A stretch of 64,000 nucleotides of DNA from Bradyrhizobium sp. MOS002 (lineage in GTDB: Bacteria; Pseudomonadota; Alphaproteobacteria; Rhizobiales; Xanthobacteraceae), in the NCBI RefSeq assembly GCF_003020115.1, contig NZ_PYFX01000003.1, positions 620,001 through 684,000 of the forward strand, in the 5' to 3' direction. The position numbers and the translations under genes are program-made. Positions 16,488 to 25,172 of this stretch are shown here, in pieces. How positions within the stretch are numbered: position 1 is the first letter of the stretch; every line of letters starts with the position of its first letter. The notes under the pieces were generated by a model that saw only the letters and a program-made list of their open reading frames with translations, was not told where the DNA came from and searched no databases.

Positions 16488-17807
16488 TCATTTCAACATC
16501 TCCGGCACGATCAGGCGCGGCAGGAACAGGGAAACGCTGGGCCAAATGATGAGTGCCGCCAGCACGAGCAGCATGGGGATCAGCATGATCACCGTGTCCT
16601 TGAGCGCATAGCGCAGCCGCACCCCGGCGATCGAGCAGGCGATCATCAAGCACAGGCCATAAGGCGGCGTCACCAGCCCGAAGGCCAACGAAACGATCGA
16701 GATGATCGCAAACTGCACCGGATGAAGGTCGACCGATTTCGCCAGCGGTTCGAGAACGGTACCGACGATGATGATCGCCGGAATGGCGTCGAGGAAGCAG
16801 CCCACCACCAGAAAGCAGAACGCGATGAAGAAGCCGGCCCCGATCGCGCCCATGCCCCAGGTCGAGACGTTGGCCAGCAGTTCCTGCGGAATCCTGTAGT
16901 AAGCCAGCAGCCAGCCGAATGCGCTCGCGGTACCCACGCAGAAGAGCGCGACCCCGGCCAGACGCCCGGTGTCGAGCAGCGCCCTGTAGAGTTCGCGCGC
17001 GCCGGTTTCACGGTAAAAGAATGTCGACAGCGCCACGGAATAAAGCACCGCAACGCAGGCGGATTCGGTCGCGGTGAACCACCCCAGCAGGATGCCGCCG
17101 ACAATGATGAACGGCGTCAGCAGCGCCGGTATCGAGCGCCAGATGGCGCAGCACATCTCCCTCCAGGTGTCCTTCGGATAGGTTGGATAGCCCCGGCGCA
17201 CGGCATAGATATGCACCGTCGCCATCTGCGCGCCGGCGATCAGCAATCCCGGCACGATGCCCGCGAGGTACATCGCGGCGATCGAGGTCGAGATCAGTCC
17301 GCCCCACACGATCATCAGGATCGAGGGCGGGATGATGACGGCGAGCACCGCCGAGACCGCGGTGATGGCGATCGAGAAGGAGAGGTCGTAGCCTTCCTTG
17401 GTCTGGGCATCGATGAAGATCTTGGACTGGCTCGCCGCGTCCGCGGTGGAGGAGCCGGAGATGCCGGCAAAGAACACCGACAGTACGACGTTGATCTGCG
17501 CCAGCGATCCCGGCCAATGCCCGACCATCGAGCGGGACAGCGCCACCAGCCGGTCGGTGATGCCGCCGATGCTCATCAGATTGGCGGTGAGCAGGAAGAA
17601 CGGCACCGCCAGCAGGATGAACGAATTGTAGGCGTTGAAGGTTTCCTGCGCGAGCGTCATCAGCGACAGATGCGGCTCGATCAGCAGGATCGGCACGCAG
17701 GCAAGGCCAAGCGCGAAGGCGACCGGCACGCGTATGATGAGCAGGCCAACGAAAGTACCGAACAGGACCATCGCGGCCTGCCCGGCAGAAAGAACATTGC
17801 CGCTCAT
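16488..17807 (-). CDS. dctM: TRAP transporter large permease (DctM)
   Basis: 439 aa, about 12-13 hydrophobic segments, the ion-coupled permease of a TRAP-T system. Typical DctM motifs are present (GISGSSTADAASQSKI; IPPSILMIVWG; GCFLDAIPAIIIVGTVL; FGLVTPPYGLCLMIA). Its ATG overlaps the dctQ stop by 4 nt (ATGA). Forms the membrane complex with the product of dctQ. Confidence 0.93.
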   Translation of the reverse strand: MSGNVLSAGQAAMVLFGTFVGLLIIRVPVAFALGLACVPILLIEPHLSLMTLAQETFNAYNSFILLAVPFFLLTANLMSIGGITDRLVALSRSMVGHWPGSLAQINVVLSVFFAGISGSSTADAASQSKIFIDAQTKEGYDLSFSIAITAVSAVLAVIIPPSILMIVWGGLISTSIAAMYLAGIVPGLLIAGAQMATVHIYAVRRGYPTYPKDTWREMCCAIWRSIPALLTPFIIVGGILLGWFTATESACVAVLYSVALSTFFYRETGARELYRALLDTGRLAGVALFCVGTASAFGWLLAYYRIPQELLANVSTWGMGAIGAGFFIAFCFLVVGCFLDAIPAIIIVGTVLEPLAKSVDLHPVQFAIISIVSLAFGLVTPPYGLCLMIACSIAGVRLRYALKDTVIMLIPMLLVLAALIIWPSVSLFLPRLIVPEMLK

Positions 17808-18319
17808 TGATTTGCCCCAACCAGAATCCGCGTCTCGTCGACAATCTGTTCACCGGCGAACACGATCCAGGTTACGCCGGCAACCGGCCAGGCGACGTGG
17901 ATCAGCCAAAGCGGCAGATCGGCCAGCTCCGAAGTTCTGTTCCAGGCGAAGCGGGTGAACTCGATCCCGGCGGATACGAAGACCACCGCCAGCGCCAGCA
18001 CGCCGAGCCGCGCGAGAATCCGCACCATGGCTTCGCTTCGGCGTGACAGGTCAGGCCAGACGTCGACTTCAAAATGCTGCGACTCTCTGATGCCGACCAT
18101 GGCGCCGATCATGATCGTCCAGATGAACATGAACCGCGCCATCTCCTCGGTCCAGATATAGGACGGAATCAAAGGCGTGTAGCGCGAGATGATCTGCAAC
18201 GTGACCGGAATGACCAGAAGGCCGACAGAGGCTGCGAGCAGGATTTCCAGCAGTTTTGCATAGGCCGCCGTTGCTCGGCGCCATAGCGACGGGTTCGGTG
18301 GCATCGATATTTCCGTCAT
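17804..18319 (-). CDS. dctQ: TRAP transporter small permease (DctQ)
   Basis: 171 aa with four hydrophobic segments, including IWTEEMARFMFIWTIMIGA, the recognisable DctQ core. I chose the ATG at 18319, five nt after GGAG, over a GTG one codon upstream. Overlaps dctM by 4 nt. An 80-nt gap containing a strong hairpin separates it from dctP. Confidence 0.9.
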   Translation of the reverse strand: MTEISMPPNPSLWRRATAAYAKLLEILLAASVGLLVIPVTLQIISRYTPLIPSYIWTEEMARFMFIWTIMIGAMVGIRESQHFEVDVWPDLSRRSEAMVRILARLGVLALAVVFVSAGIEFTRFAWNRTSELADLPLWLIHVAWPVAGVTWIVFAGEQIVDETRILVGANQ

Positions 18320-18349
18320 CACGTCTCCGGGGGATCACGATCACGCAAT

Positions 18350-18371
18350 GGGCAAGCCGTCCGGCTTGCCC
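18350..18371 (-). terminator. intercistronic hairpin between dctP and dctQ
   Basis: GGGCAAGCCG (18350-18359) pairs with CGGCTTGCCC (18362-18371), a 10-bp stem with a 2-nt loop. It sits just after dctP and probably protects or partly terminates the message so that more binding protein than permease is made. Confidence 0.55.
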
Positions 18372-18402
18372 CGGCGTCCTGTCGCGTGGGCGGCGACAGT
18401 TC

Positions 18403-19401
18403 TCAGACGACGTTGATCTTCTCGAAAATGCCTTCCGCGCCGATTTCCTTGGCGTAGGTGGCCATCACGGGATCGGCGAGCTTCTTCATGGCGTCCCGTT
18501 CTTCGAAGGGAACGCGCTTGAGCTTGCCCGCCTTCTCCAGCGTGTCGAGCTTGACGACCTCTTCGCTCGACTCCAGCTGACGGCCGTAGTCGCCGGCCTC
18601 CTTGCCGGCCTTCATGATCGCGTCCTGCAAGTCCTTGGGCAAGGTCTTCAGCGTCTTCACCGAGAAGCAGATCGGCCGGATCGACACGGCGTGCTGGGTC
18701 AGGTTGAGATGCGGGGCCACTTCGTAGAACTTCATCGCCTCGACGCCGGCCGCCTCGTTCTCGCCGGCCGATATCACGCCGTTCTGGATCGCGTTGTAGA
18801 TTTCGTTATAGGCGATCACCGTCGGGCTCATGCCCACGGCCGCAAAGGTCTTCGACCAGATCGGAGCGCCTTGTACGCGCACCTTGAGGCTCTTGAGGTC
18901 GGCGAGAGTCTTGAGCGGCTTGTTGGCGAAAATGTTGCGGATGCCCCCGCCGGAATAGCCGATCAGAACGACTTCGGCCTTGGCCGCGACTTCGTCGGCG
19001 ATCGGCGCCAGGATATTGGCTTCGACGACCTTGTTCATGTGCTCGATGCCCTTGAACACGAAGGGCGCGTCGATGAACGGGGCCGCCTTGGCGAAGGTCG
19101 ACATGTGAGCCGGCGAGACGATACCGTAATCGACGGCTTTGCCCTGCGACATGTACTCGAAATACTGCTTTTCGAGGCCGAGCGAAGAGTTCCTGTGCAG
19201 GGTGAAGTTGACGGGTTTGCCGTAGTACTTCTTGACCAGTTCTTCGAACCTGAGCAGAGCCCGGTTGAAGGCGTGGTCGTCGTTGAACTGGACCGCGCCG
19301 TTCAGCGTGATCGGCGACTGTGCCCTGACGATTGACGGCATGCCCATCGCAGCCGCCGCAGTGGTCGCGCCGAGCCCAGCGAGAAATGATCTTCGCTTCA
19401 T
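18403..19401 (-). CDS. dctP: TRAP transporter substrate-binding protein (DctP)
   Basis: 332 aa periplasmic solute-binding protein. It has an N-terminal Tat-like signal (MKRRSFLAGLGATTAAAAMG ... VRAQ) and a DctP-family body (FVFKGIEHMNKV; LKSLKVRVQGAPIWSKTFAAVGMSPTVIAYNEIYNAIQNG). TRAP proteins of this type bind organic acids through a conserved Arg; the ligand cannot be assigned. Strong ribosome site AAGGAGGGGAG before the ATG. Confidence 0.92.
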   Translation of the reverse strand: MKRRSFLAGLGATTAAAAMGMPSIVRAQSPITLNGAVQFNDDHAFNRALLRFEELVKKYYGKPVNFTLHRNSSLGLEKQYFEYMSQGKAVDYGIVSPAHMSTFAKAAPFIDAPFVFKGIEHMNKVVEANILAPIADEVAAKAEVVLIGYSGGGIRNIFANKPLKTLADLKSLKVRVQGAPIWSKTFAAVGMSPTVIAYNEIYNAIQNGVISAGENEAAGVEAMKFYEVAPHLNLTQHAVSIRPICFSVKTLKTLPKDLQDAIMKAGKEAGDYGRQLESSEEVVKLDTLEKAGKLKRVPFEERDAMKKLADPVMATYAKEIGAEGIFEKINVV

Positions 19402-19638
19402 CGTCTCCCCTCCTTTTGATGCTCCGGCCCTGTCGCCGGGCCGTGAGCGCAGCCGGTATGCGGCTTGCGAGAGGGAAGCGTATGGAAAACGTCGGCGGGA
19501 CGGAAGTCATTTCGCGTGCGCGGAAGGTCCTCTTCGTCGCAGGGTCACCCCTTTCGCGAACTGCTGCACTGCAACTTGCCTCCCAGCCGATGCGTGGCAG
19601 GCGGACGGGCGGCCTCCTCCTCTCGTAGCAGACGGCTC

Positions 19639-19669
19639 GCGGGCCCGTGCGTTGCACGCACAGACCCGC
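19639..19669 (-). terminator. hairpin downstream of the small-peptide operon
   Basis: GCGGG...GTGCGT, loop TGC, ACGCAC...CCCGC; an interrupted 12-bp stem 18 nt after the 26-codon gene. No T-run. Confidence 0.4.
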
Positions 19670-19686
19670 TCGCCTTCCACTGCGGT

Positions 19687-19767
19687 TTAGTGCAGGTGGC
19701 CGATCAGATAGACGCCGCCGCCGATCACCAGCACGGCCGGCACGGCCCAGAGAATCAGAACGGGCAT
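19687..19767 (-). CDS. 26-residue single-span membrane peptide
   Basis: Short ORF starting MPVLILWAVPAVLVIGG and ending GHLH: almost entirely one hydrophobic segment followed by His-Leu-His. The ribosome site GAGGAGG lies seven nt before the ATG, and the ORF begins 12 nt after the stop of the 77-aa exported protein gene, so translation is well supported. Function unknown; size and shape resemble small inner-membrane modulators. Confidence 0.6.
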   Translation of the reverse strand: MPVLILWAVPAVLVIGGGVYLIGHLH

Positions 19768-19779
19768 TTGTCATCCTCC

Positions 19780-20013
19780 TCAGTTGGACGTGCAGACCTT
19801 GACGGTCTTCATGCCGCTCTCGGCCTCGGTGCGCGACTTGTAGATCGTGCCCGATGGGCTGACGACGGTCATGGACGTGTCCGTCGGCTTCTTGTCGACG
19901 ATCGTACACTTCTTGGTCTTGACGTCCTGCACGACATAGAACTCGTCGGCCGCGAACGCCGGCAGGGATATTGCGGCAAGCATCAGTGCTGCAGTCACTA
20001 TCTTCATCTTCAT
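19780..20013 (-). CDS. small exported protein, unknown function
   Basis: 77 aa: a Sec signal peptide (residues 1-21, cut after AFA) followed by about 55 residues beginning ADEFYVVQDVKTKKCTIVDKK and ending MKTVKVCTSN. Two cysteines could form a disulphide. Similar short proteins are common in Bradyrhizobium. It precedes the 26-residue membrane peptide in an apparent operon and is divergent from the DUF1236 gene (138-nt gap). Confidence 0.78.
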   Translation of the reverse strand: MKMKIVTAALMLAAISLPAFAADEFYVVQDVKTKKCTIVDKKPTDTSMTVVSPSGTIYKSRTEAESGMKTVKVCTSN

Positions 20014-20151
20014 TTGTAGTCCTCCTCCAGAGCCCGAGCCGGTCAGCCCGGTTATCTACAAACGGGAAAAACTGGCAATTCGTTCCCTCAGCCTGGAACG
20101 CTGTCGGCGATGAGGGGTTGTTGCGGCGCATATTCCAACGAGGAGAACGAG

Positions 20152-20496
20152 ATGAAGAAGTTGTTCCTGCTTTCCGCCGCGGCGGTCCTGATTTCGACCG
20201 GTGCTTTCGCCCAGTCCACCGTCGTGACGACGACCGGGACCGGCCACGCAGCGGCCGTTCAGATCGAGCCGCAATACCGAACCAGGATCAAATCCTACGT
20301 CACCGAGCACCGCGTCCGTCCGGTGACGACGAAGGAAAAGATCGTCGTCGGCGCGGCCGTGCCAAGCGATGTCGAACTCGAGGCCGTTCCGGCCGACTGG
20401 GGCCCGTCCCTCACGAAGTATCGCTACGTCTATTCCGGCGAACGCGTGATGCTGGTCGACCCCGGCTCGCGCACGGTCGTCCAGGAAATCGATTGA
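20152..20496 (+). CDS. DUF1236 exported protein
   Basis: 114 aa: signal peptide (residues 1-20, cut after AFA), then a DUF1236 domain recognisable by RIKSYVTEHRVRPVTTKEKIVVGAAVP, VELEAVP and the C-terminal YRYVYSGERVMLVDPGSRTVVQEID. DUF1236 proteins are small periplasmic proteins of Rhizobiales without known function. The ATG at 20152 has CGAGGAGAACGAG upstream, and a terminator hairpin follows. Confidence 0.85.
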   Translation: MKKLFLLSAAAVLISTGAFAQSTVVTTTGTGHAAAVQIEPQYRTRIKSYVTEHRVRPVTTKEKIVVGAAVPSDVELEAVPADWGPSLTKYRYVYSGERVMLVDPGSRTVVQEID

Positions 20497-20519
20497 TCAA
20501 ATTGATTGATCCAGGTGTT

Positions 20520-20546
20520 GGGCGGCTGCCTTGAAGGCGGCCGCCC
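20520..20546 (+). terminator. terminator after the DUF1236 gene
   Basis: GGGCGGC / GCCGCCC with a 13-nt loop that itself pairs (GCCTT-GAA-GGC); followed by TCTCC rather than a T-run. Confidence 0.5.
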
Positions 20547-20564
20547 TCTCCGGGAGTTGAAAAT

Positions 20565-20657
20565 ATGAAATCGCATCGAGAGGCCCGGATCGCCGGGCTC
20601 AGCCTGGCGGCCGTTTACGCCATGTGTCTCCTACTGACCGCAATCAGCATGAGCTGA
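20565..20657 (+). CDS. possible 30-residue membrane peptide
   Basis: ATG at 20565 with CGGGAG eight nt upstream; begins MKSHREARIAGLSLAAVYAM and ends LLLTAISMS. A basic start and one hydrophobic segment. It overlaps the earliest possible start of the histidine kinase. Size alone makes it uncertain. Confidence 0.35.
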   Translation: MKSHREARIAGLSLAAVYAMCLLLTAISMS

Positions 20658-20806
20658 GGCGCTGCCGCGGACTGCGCTGCAAAAAATCTTGTCCCTGGGC
20701 GGCTCGTCCGGACGCGAAAAATTATGGCGCAGCGCAAATCCCGCCCCTATGGTCTCCCAAAATCATAATCCGGCGCTCCCTTGCGCTGGAACCGGGACGC
20801 CCGCGT

Positions 20807-22315
20807 TTGTCAAAGCTCACTTTGCCGGTCCGGCTCGCTCTTCTGGTCACGGGAACGATGTTGCCGCTGATCGTGTTCGCGGTCGGTATTGCCGTCTACA
20901 ATTACAAGCAGGACCGCAACGACGCGACCCGCCGCGTGCTCGAGAACGTGCGCAGCATGCGCCTCGTGCTGGATTCCGAGGTGCAGCGAATGACCGGCGG
21001 CCTGCAGGTGCTTGCGCTGACGAATTCGCTGCGGAACGACGACTTCCAGAACTTCCGCCGGATCGCGCTCGGCTTCGTCGACCAGTACGGCAAGGGCGGC
21101 CTCGTGCTGATCTCCGATCGCAACGGCCGGCTGTTGTTTTCCTCCGCGACCGAGGACACCGCAAGCCTGCCGCCACGGGGACATCTCGAGATCATCGAGA
21201 AGGTGTTTGCGACCAGGTCGCCGCAATATTCCGACCTGTTCACCGGCGCAATCAACGGGCGACAAGTGCTTACGGTCGAGGTTCCGGTACTCCGCGACGG
21301 CGAAGTGATCTACGACCTCTGCTTCAGCCCGCCGGTCAGCATCTTTCAAGACCTGGTCGAGAAGCAACGGCCCGACCGGGAGTGGACGGTTTCCCTGCTC
21401 GACACCAAGGCTTTCGTGTTCGCGCGCACGCCGAACCCTACGGAGACGTTCGGTAAGCGGGCTTCCGGCACCCTGTATGAGAGCATGTTGCGGACGCCGG
21501 AGGCCGCACTCTCGACGGTTTCGCTCGACGGCGTTGCGTTGTCCTCCGTCTATACGAAGTCGCGGCTGACCGGCTGGACCATCGTCGCCGGCGTCGCGGA
21601 GAGCTCGCTGATCGCTCCGCTCTGGCGCAACATCGCGATCACCAGCCTGATCGGCGGCATCCTGCTGCTGACCGGCCTGACCTTCGCGGTCAGGATGGCG
21701 ACCACGATCGCGCGCGGCGAGATGCTGCACGATCTCCTGATCGACGAGCTCAACCATCGCGTCAAGAACACGCTCGCCCTGATGCAGGCGATCGCGGTAC
21801 AGACCTTCCGCAGCGCCAGCCGGGACGAGCGGGTGAAGTTCGAGGGCCGGCTCGGCGCGCTGGCCGAAGCGCATAATTTGCTGAGCCAAGAGAAATGGGC
21901 AGGCTCCGAGCTGCGGGACGTGATCACCCGCGTGCTCCAGCCATTCCTGCTGAACAATCCCGAGCGCATCCGCATGGCCGGCCCCGCGGTGCCGCTGTCG
22001 CCGCGGCTCGCCGTGGTGCTGTCGATGATCGTGCACGAGATCGCCACCAACGCCGCGAAATACGGCGCGCTGTCCAACGAGGCCGGCCGGGTGACGCTGG
22101 AGTGGGAGGTCATGGTCGATGCGCCGAAGCCGCGGCTGCGCCTGATCTGGACCGAGACCGGCGGACCGCCGGTGACGGCGCCGGTGCAACGCGGCTTCGG
22201 CTCACGCCTGATCGAGCGCAGCGCGCGCGACCAGCTCGGCGGCGAGGCAACAGTCGACTTCCTGCCGCGCGGCGTGGTCTGCACGGTGATTTGCGCACTG
22301 GATGAGGCGCGGTGA
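20807..22315 (+). CDS. membrane sensor histidine kinase, HWE/HisKA_2 type
   Basis: About 502 aa. One N-terminal membrane span (LALLVTGTMLPLIVFAVGIAV), an extracytoplasmic sensing region of about 250 residues (dCACHE-like), a second span (near IAITSLIGGILLLTGLTFAV), then a HisKA_2/HWE kinase. The phospho-acceptor is in DELNHRVKNTLALMQ, and the ATP-binding part has IVHEIATNAAKYGAL and WTETGGPPV. Start uncertain: TTG at 20807 fits the domain edge; the frame is open from a GTG at 20624 with no family-like sequence. No response regulator adjoins it; such kinases often feed PhyR-type general stress regulation. Confidence 0.8.
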   Translation: MSKLTLPVRLALLVTGTMLPLIVFAVGIAVYNYKQDRNDATRRVLENVRSMRLVLDSEVQRMTGGLQVLALTNSLRNDDFQNFRRIALGFVDQYGKGGLVLISDRNGRLLFSSATEDTASLPPRGHLEIIEKVFATRSPQYSDLFTGAINGRQVLTVEVPVLRDGEVIYDLCFSPPVSIFQDLVEKQRPDREWTVSLLDTKAFVFARTPNPTETFGKRASGTLYESMLRTPEAALSTVSLDGVALSSVYTKSRLTGWTIVAGVAESSLIAPLWRNIAITSLIGGILLLTGLTFAVRMATTIARGEMLHDLLIDELNHRVKNTLALMQAIAVQTFRSASRDERVKFEGRLGALAEAHNLLSQEKWAGSELRDVITRVLQPFLLNNPERIRMAGPAVPLSPRLAVVLSMIVHEIATNAAKYGALSNEAGRVTLEWEVMVDAPKPRLRLIWTETGGPPVTAPVQRGFGSRLIERSARDQLGGEATVDFLPRGVVCTVICALDEAR

Positions 22316-22328
22316 ACGGAGACCGGCG

Positions 22329-23465
22329 ATGAAGATTGCAAGCGTTCGCACGCACATTCTCGAGGCAAAGCTGTCGCAGCCCTTTGCCTATTCGCGCGCC
22401 TGGTACGACACGCGCACCGCGATGCTGGTCGAGATCGTGACCGACAATGGTCTTGTCGGATGGGGTGAATGCTATGGGCCGGCGCGGATGACGGCAGCTG
22501 TGGTGCAAAGTATCGCGCCGTGGCTGATCGGCGAGGATCCGCTGCGCACCGACGTGCTGTGGCAGATGGTTTACGCGCTCCTGCGAGATCACGGCCAGAA
22601 GGGCGTCGTGATCCAGGGGATGAGCGGCATCGACATCGCGTTATGGGACATCAAGGGCAAGCATTTTGGCGTGCCCGCGCACCAGCTTCTCGGCGGCGCC
22701 GCGCGCAAGGAGGTTGCGGCCTATGCGACCGGTCTCTACCGGCGCAAGTCAGGCGATCCGCTGACCTATCTCCCGGAGGAAGCGGCGGGCTATGCCGCCG
22801 AAGGATTCCGCGCCGTGAAGCTGAAGGTCGGCTTCGGCATCGCGGAGGACGCCGCGGTCACCCGCGCGGTGCGCGAGGCGATCGGCCCCGATGTCGCGCT
22901 GATGGTCGATGCGAACCACGCCTATGACGCGGTCGCTGCGATCCGACTCGGCCGCCTGATCGAGCGCCATGACATCGGATGGTTCGAGGAGCCGGTGCCG
23001 CCGGAGGATGTCGCGGGCTACCGTGCGGTGAAATCCGCGCTCACTATTCCGGTCGCCGGCGGCGAGTGCGAATTCACGCGCTTCGGCTTCCGCGAACTGT
23101 TCGTCTCGCACGCGCTTGACATCGCCCAGCCCGACACCTGCGCGGCAGGTGGTCTCTCCGAATGCAAGAAGATCGCCGATATGAGCGAGGCGTTCGGCAT
23201 CCGCTACAATCCGCACGTCTGGGGCACCGGCATCGCGATCGCGGCCTCGCTTCAGCTCCTCGCCGTGCTGCCGTCGCACACGCCGACTTCGCTGTCACCG
23301 CTCGACCCGATGCTTGAATTCGACCGCACCGAACATCCGATCCGGCAGGCGATTTTGAAGGAGCCGATCGAACATGCGAGAGGCGTCGTGCGGGTGCCCG
23401 AGGGGCCGGGCCTCGGAATTGAGATCGATCGCGCCGCGCTGGCGCGGTTTGCGGCGGAGGCCTAA
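22329..23465 (+). CDS. enolase-superfamily enzyme (mandelate racemase/muconate lactonizing type)
   Basis: 378 aa. Catalytic KxK (VKLKVGFG), metal ligands Asp in MVDANHAY, Glu in WFEEPVPPE and Glu in AGGECEFTR, and the late His in NPHVWGTG place it in the mandelate racemase subgroup, where a Lys and a His act on opposite faces. Substrates of this subgroup are sugar acids or mandelate; none can be chosen here. Its TAA stop overlaps the stop codon of the convergent ccdA gene. Confidence 0.85.
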   Translation: MKIASVRTHILEAKLSQPFAYSRAWYDTRTAMLVEIVTDNGLVGWGECYGPARMTAAVVQSIAPWLIGEDPLRTDVLWQMVYALLRDHGQKGVVIQGMSGIDIALWDIKGKHFGVPAHQLLGGAARKEVAAYATGLYRRKSGDPLTYLPEEAAGYAAEGFRAVKLKVGFGIAEDAAVTRAVREAIGPDVALMVDANHAYDAVAAIRLGRLIERHDIGWFEEPVPPEDVAGYRAVKSALTIPVAGGECEFTRFGFRELFVSHALDIAQPDTCAAGGLSECKKIADMSEAFGIRYNPHVWGTGIAIAASLQLLAVLPSHTPTSLSPLDPMLEFDRTEHPIRQAILKEPIEHARGVVRVPEGPGLGIEIDRAALARFAAEA

Positions 23466-24193
23466 CCGAACGTCTGCAACGCCGGAAACGTCTCCAGCAG
23501 CCAGATGCTCACGTTCGAGACCGCGCCGGTGAGGAATCCAATGCCGGTGATCACCATCAGGACGCCCATGGCGCGCTCGACATTGACGAGATGGCCCTTC
23601 ATGCGCGCGAACAGGGTGGAAAACTGCTCGATCATGAGAGCGGCAATCAGGAAGGGAATGCCGAGGCCGGCCGAATAGACCGCGAGCAGGCCGGCGCCCT
23701 TCGTCACTGTCGCTTCGGCCGCGGCGACCGAGAGGATCGCGGCGAGGATTGGACCGATGCAGGGTGTCCAGCCAAAGGCGAAGGCGAGCCCCATCACATA
23801 AGCGCCCCAGAGGCCGACGGGCTTGGGCGCGGTCAAGCGTCCCTCGCGCATCAACAGGCCGATGCGCGTCAGGCCGAGGAAGTGCAGGCCCATGACGATG
23901 ATGACGATGCCGGCGAGGATCGACAGTTCGGCCGACCAGGCGCGGATAAGCCCGCCGACCAGCGAGGCGCTGGCGCCGAGCGCCACGAACACCGTGGAGA
24001 AACCGAGCACGAACAGGAGCGCCGACATCATGATCGCGCGTTTGGAGACTGATGCCGGCTCGTTGCTTTCGACATGCTCGATCGTCGCGCCCGTCAGATA
24101 GATCAGGTAGGGCGGAACCAGCGGCAGGACGCAAGGGGAGAGGAAGCTGACGAGGCCGGCAATCAGCGCCGCCGGGATCGAAACATTTTGCAT
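23462..24193 (-). CDS. ccdA: cytochrome c biogenesis protein CcdA
   Basis: 243 aa, six membrane spans. The two conserved Cys that relay electrons from cytoplasmic thioredoxin to the periplasm are in SFLSPCVLPLVPPY (first span) and FGWTPCIGPILAAI (fourth span). It supplies reducing power for apocytochrome c haem ligation, relevant to the c-type cytochromes FixO and FixP in this window. Gene alone; it converges with the enolase-family gene with overlapping stop codons. Confidence 0.9.
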   Translation of the reverse strand: MQNVSIPAALIAGLVSFLSPCVLPLVPPYLIYLTGATIEHVESNEPASVSKRAIMMSALLFVLGFSTVFVALGASASLVGGLIRAWSAELSILAGIVIIVMGLHFLGLTRIGLLMREGRLTAPKPVGLWGAYVMGLAFAFGWTPCIGPILAAILSVAAAEATVTKGAGLLAVYSAGLGIPFLIAALMIEQFSTLFARMKGHLVNVERAMGVLMVITGIGFLTGAVSNVSIWLLETFPALQTFG

Positions 24194-24320
24194 GATGCAG
24201 TCGGAGCCATCTCAGGCACCGGCGCGGCGCGCGGGGAATACGCGCGGCCCGGAGCCGAACCGGCCCAGATGTAGCCGATGCCAGCGAATGCGCAACAGAG
24301 GCGCACAAAACCAGGGCTCC

Positions 24321-24358
24321 TCCCGATGCCGTCTCTGATCACAGATGCGGCATCGGGA
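24321..24358 (-). terminator. hairpin downstream of the 88-aa gene
   Basis: TCCCGATGCCG (24321-24331) pairs with CGGCATCGGGA (24348-24358), an 11-bp perfect stem, about 40 nt after the minus-strand 88-aa ORF. Confidence 0.5.
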
Positions 24359-24399
24359 CACGCACAAATCTCGCCAAAAAGCGAGACTTGGCGGCGCGG

Positions 24400-24666
24400 C
24401 TACTTCACCACGCGGAGCAGCGGACGCCGGGGCTGGTCCTGCGTCTGCTTGGAGGGGGGCTGCGGTTCGCTGGTCGCGCTCCGCAACATTTCGTCGCACA
24501 GTGCCTTGAGATCGGCACTGTCAATTCCTTTGAGTTTCATCCGCACGTCCAGGATGACAATGGACAGCAGCTCGGCCGACTCGCGGCTGTTGCTCTCGTT
24601 GAGCACCCGGCGGCACTCTTCGAGCGTTTCCAGCACCGACTGCAACTGTTCGTCTGAATGCGACAC
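24400..24666 (-). CDS. conserved hypothetical protein, small helical
   Basis: 88 aa from a GTG at 24666 with GGGAAG eight nt upstream. Starts VSHSDEQLQSVLETLEECRR, mostly charged and helix-forming, with a Pro/Gln/Lys-rich tail (QPPSKQTQDQPRRPLLRVVK). No domain recognised and no signal peptide. The frame is open to 24927, but the longer part does not look like coding sequence. Confidence 0.6.
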   Translation of the reverse strand: MSHSDEQLQSVLETLEECRRVLNESNSRESAELLSIVILDVRMKLKGIDSADLKALCDEMLRSATSEPQPPSKQTQDQPRRPLLRVVK

Positions 24667-25172
24667 CGGCGTTCTTCCCGCTAATTCGGCCTGTGAGACG
24701 TGGTTATGACGACCTCTTTGGCCCCATGGAGCATCGAGGATAACACGAGGCCGCTGCGCCCCCGAACATGATTTCAGTGTGTTGCTGCCTTGAAACCGCG
24801 GTTCCGGCGCGTGTCGTGTCGCGCCGCGGGCCGCCGTCGACCCACTCGGTCGTAAAACGTTCAATCCTGAAACGCCCGGCGTCCTGCAATTGATCCATCG
24901 CGAAAGGCAGCGCCGGCTCTCGCGCAAGGACGTCTATTGCGGACAGCACCGACGATCCCGCAGCCATGTTACGGCTCACAACGGAACTCACGCCACACCC
25001 CTTATAACGGGCGATGGTTTGCCCGATTCCCAGCCCCTGTTCCCAGCCTTGGCAGCACCAGAATACCACCCGCGGCATAGTAAGGATGACGTTCAAAACT
25101 CGTCGTTCCCCAACCCGCCGTGGTTGTGGTTTGCGCCAGATTCTGCCAGTTTAGCGACCCGAAGGGACTTGT
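24667..25172. other. 506-nt intergenic region without a recognisable gene
   Basis: Lies between the minus-strand 88-aa gene and the plus-strand LysR gene. Open frames exist on both strands (for example 24704-25096 minus) but resemble no family and lack good ribosome sites. No strong hairpin or repeat was seen. Confidence 0.4.

Noticed and set aside
24704-25096. 130-codon minus-strand frame in the LysR upstream gap
   Set aside because: No recognisable family, no good ribosome site and unusual composition; reported only as an open question.
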